Origin: Kumtagia yinganensis
GTDB taxonomy: Bacteria > Pseudomonadota > Alphaproteobacteria > Rhizobiales > Rhizobiaceae
Direction of reading: 5' to 3'
Assembly: GCF_040081985.1 (NCBI RefSeq)
Contig: NZ_JBEBMH010000020.1
Coordinates: 1-64,000 of the forward strand
DNA: 64,000 nt
A program made the position numbers and the translations under genes. Below the pieces are notes generated by a model. That model had not been told where the DNA came from. It worked only from the letters and a program-made list of their open reading frames with translations, and ran no database searches. Positions 63,891-64,000 of this stretch are shown in pieces (within the stretch, counting starts at the first letter, position 1; the number at the start of each line of letters is the position of its first letter).

Positions 63891-64000
63891 TCAGTGCTTG
63901 CCTTTACCTTGTGACGCGTTGGCGTTTGCGGCAACCTTGATCTGGCTCCCGAAGCTGCTTTCAGGCTTTGGTGGGGCCTTCTCCTGTTTCGGCTTTCTGA
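63891..64000 (-). CDS. Small basic protein, C-terminal part (cut by window edge)
   Basis: The minus-strand frame entering at the window edge reads RKPKQEKAPPKPESSFGSQI and ends NASQGKGKH with the stop at 63891-63893. The RKPKQ core matches the 40-aa protein at 21152-21274, so it is probably a relative. It lies 36 bp upstream of the three-gene run and may start that operon. The N terminus is outside the window. Confidence 0.55.
   Translation of the reverse strand, partial: RKPKQEKAPPKPESSFGSQIKVAANANASQGKGKH

Overview
The window is GC-rich DNA from an alphaproteobacterium, most likely of the Hyphomicrobiales (rhizobial) type. The signs are DUF982, DUF1127, DUF1488 and Usg-type small proteins, a ROSE-like RNA thermometer before an hsp20 gene, an EcfG-type general-stress promoter, a carboxy(nor)spermidine pathway and HWE/HisKA_2 sensor kinases. 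I cannot name a genus.

The window is organised by two 45-bp direct repeats (7748-7792 and 53144-53188, 43/45 identical). Each is the 3' half of a tRNA-Arg(CCG) gene, from the anticodon loop to CCA. About 180 bp to the left of each lies the start of a related tyrosine recombinase gene (6208-7566 and 51612-52964, both minus strand). I read this as tandem integrative elements stacked in one tRNA gene: element 1 (window start to 7792), element 2 (7793-53188, about 45.4 kb), and a right flank (53189-64000) that may be a third element or the chromosome.

Element 1 carries the end of an IS21-type element, a phospholipase-D-like protein with a winged-helix N terminus, a HelD/UvrD-like helicase and an unrecognised 399-aa protein. 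It looks like a possible defence or DNA-processing module.

Element 2 is a stress and metal cargo island. From left to right it holds: an ArsR/SRPBCC pair; a Zn/Cd/Pb P-type ATPase (frameshifted) with a divergent MerR regulator; an ars-type module (ArsR, flavoprotein with a Cys-rich tail, MFS exporter); DUF488, 5-FCL and a second MFS; two Rnk-like proteins and a TSUP transporter (frameshifted); small proteins; a coupled run of EIIA(Ntr)-like protein, unknown protein, carboxynorspermidine decarboxylase and carboxynorspermidine synthase (frameshifted); dadA-alr-gdh-hemD (hemD frameshifted); a Crp/Fnr regulator; an EcfG-type promoter before a YciE-like ferritin-fold protein; katE; a mosaic of gene remnants; Lrp, TetR and cupin genes; an HWE kinase with its receiver; groESL with a CIRCE operator; two Hsp20 genes; and NDUFS4/DUF982-type small proteins.

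The right flank holds an MFS remnant truncated against an IS3 remnant, an SLC13-type permease with RCK_C domains, a HisKA_2 kinase, small conserved proteins, a transglutaminase-like protein, an AI-2E-family permease, an ISL3 remnant and a coupled run of small DUF1488-type genes.

A recurring feature is single-base frameshifts in otherwise well conserved genes (ATPase, TSUP, carboxynorspermidine synthase, hemD, a membrane protein, transglutaminase). This means either a decaying cargo region or residual indel errors in the assembly; the sequence alone cannot decide.
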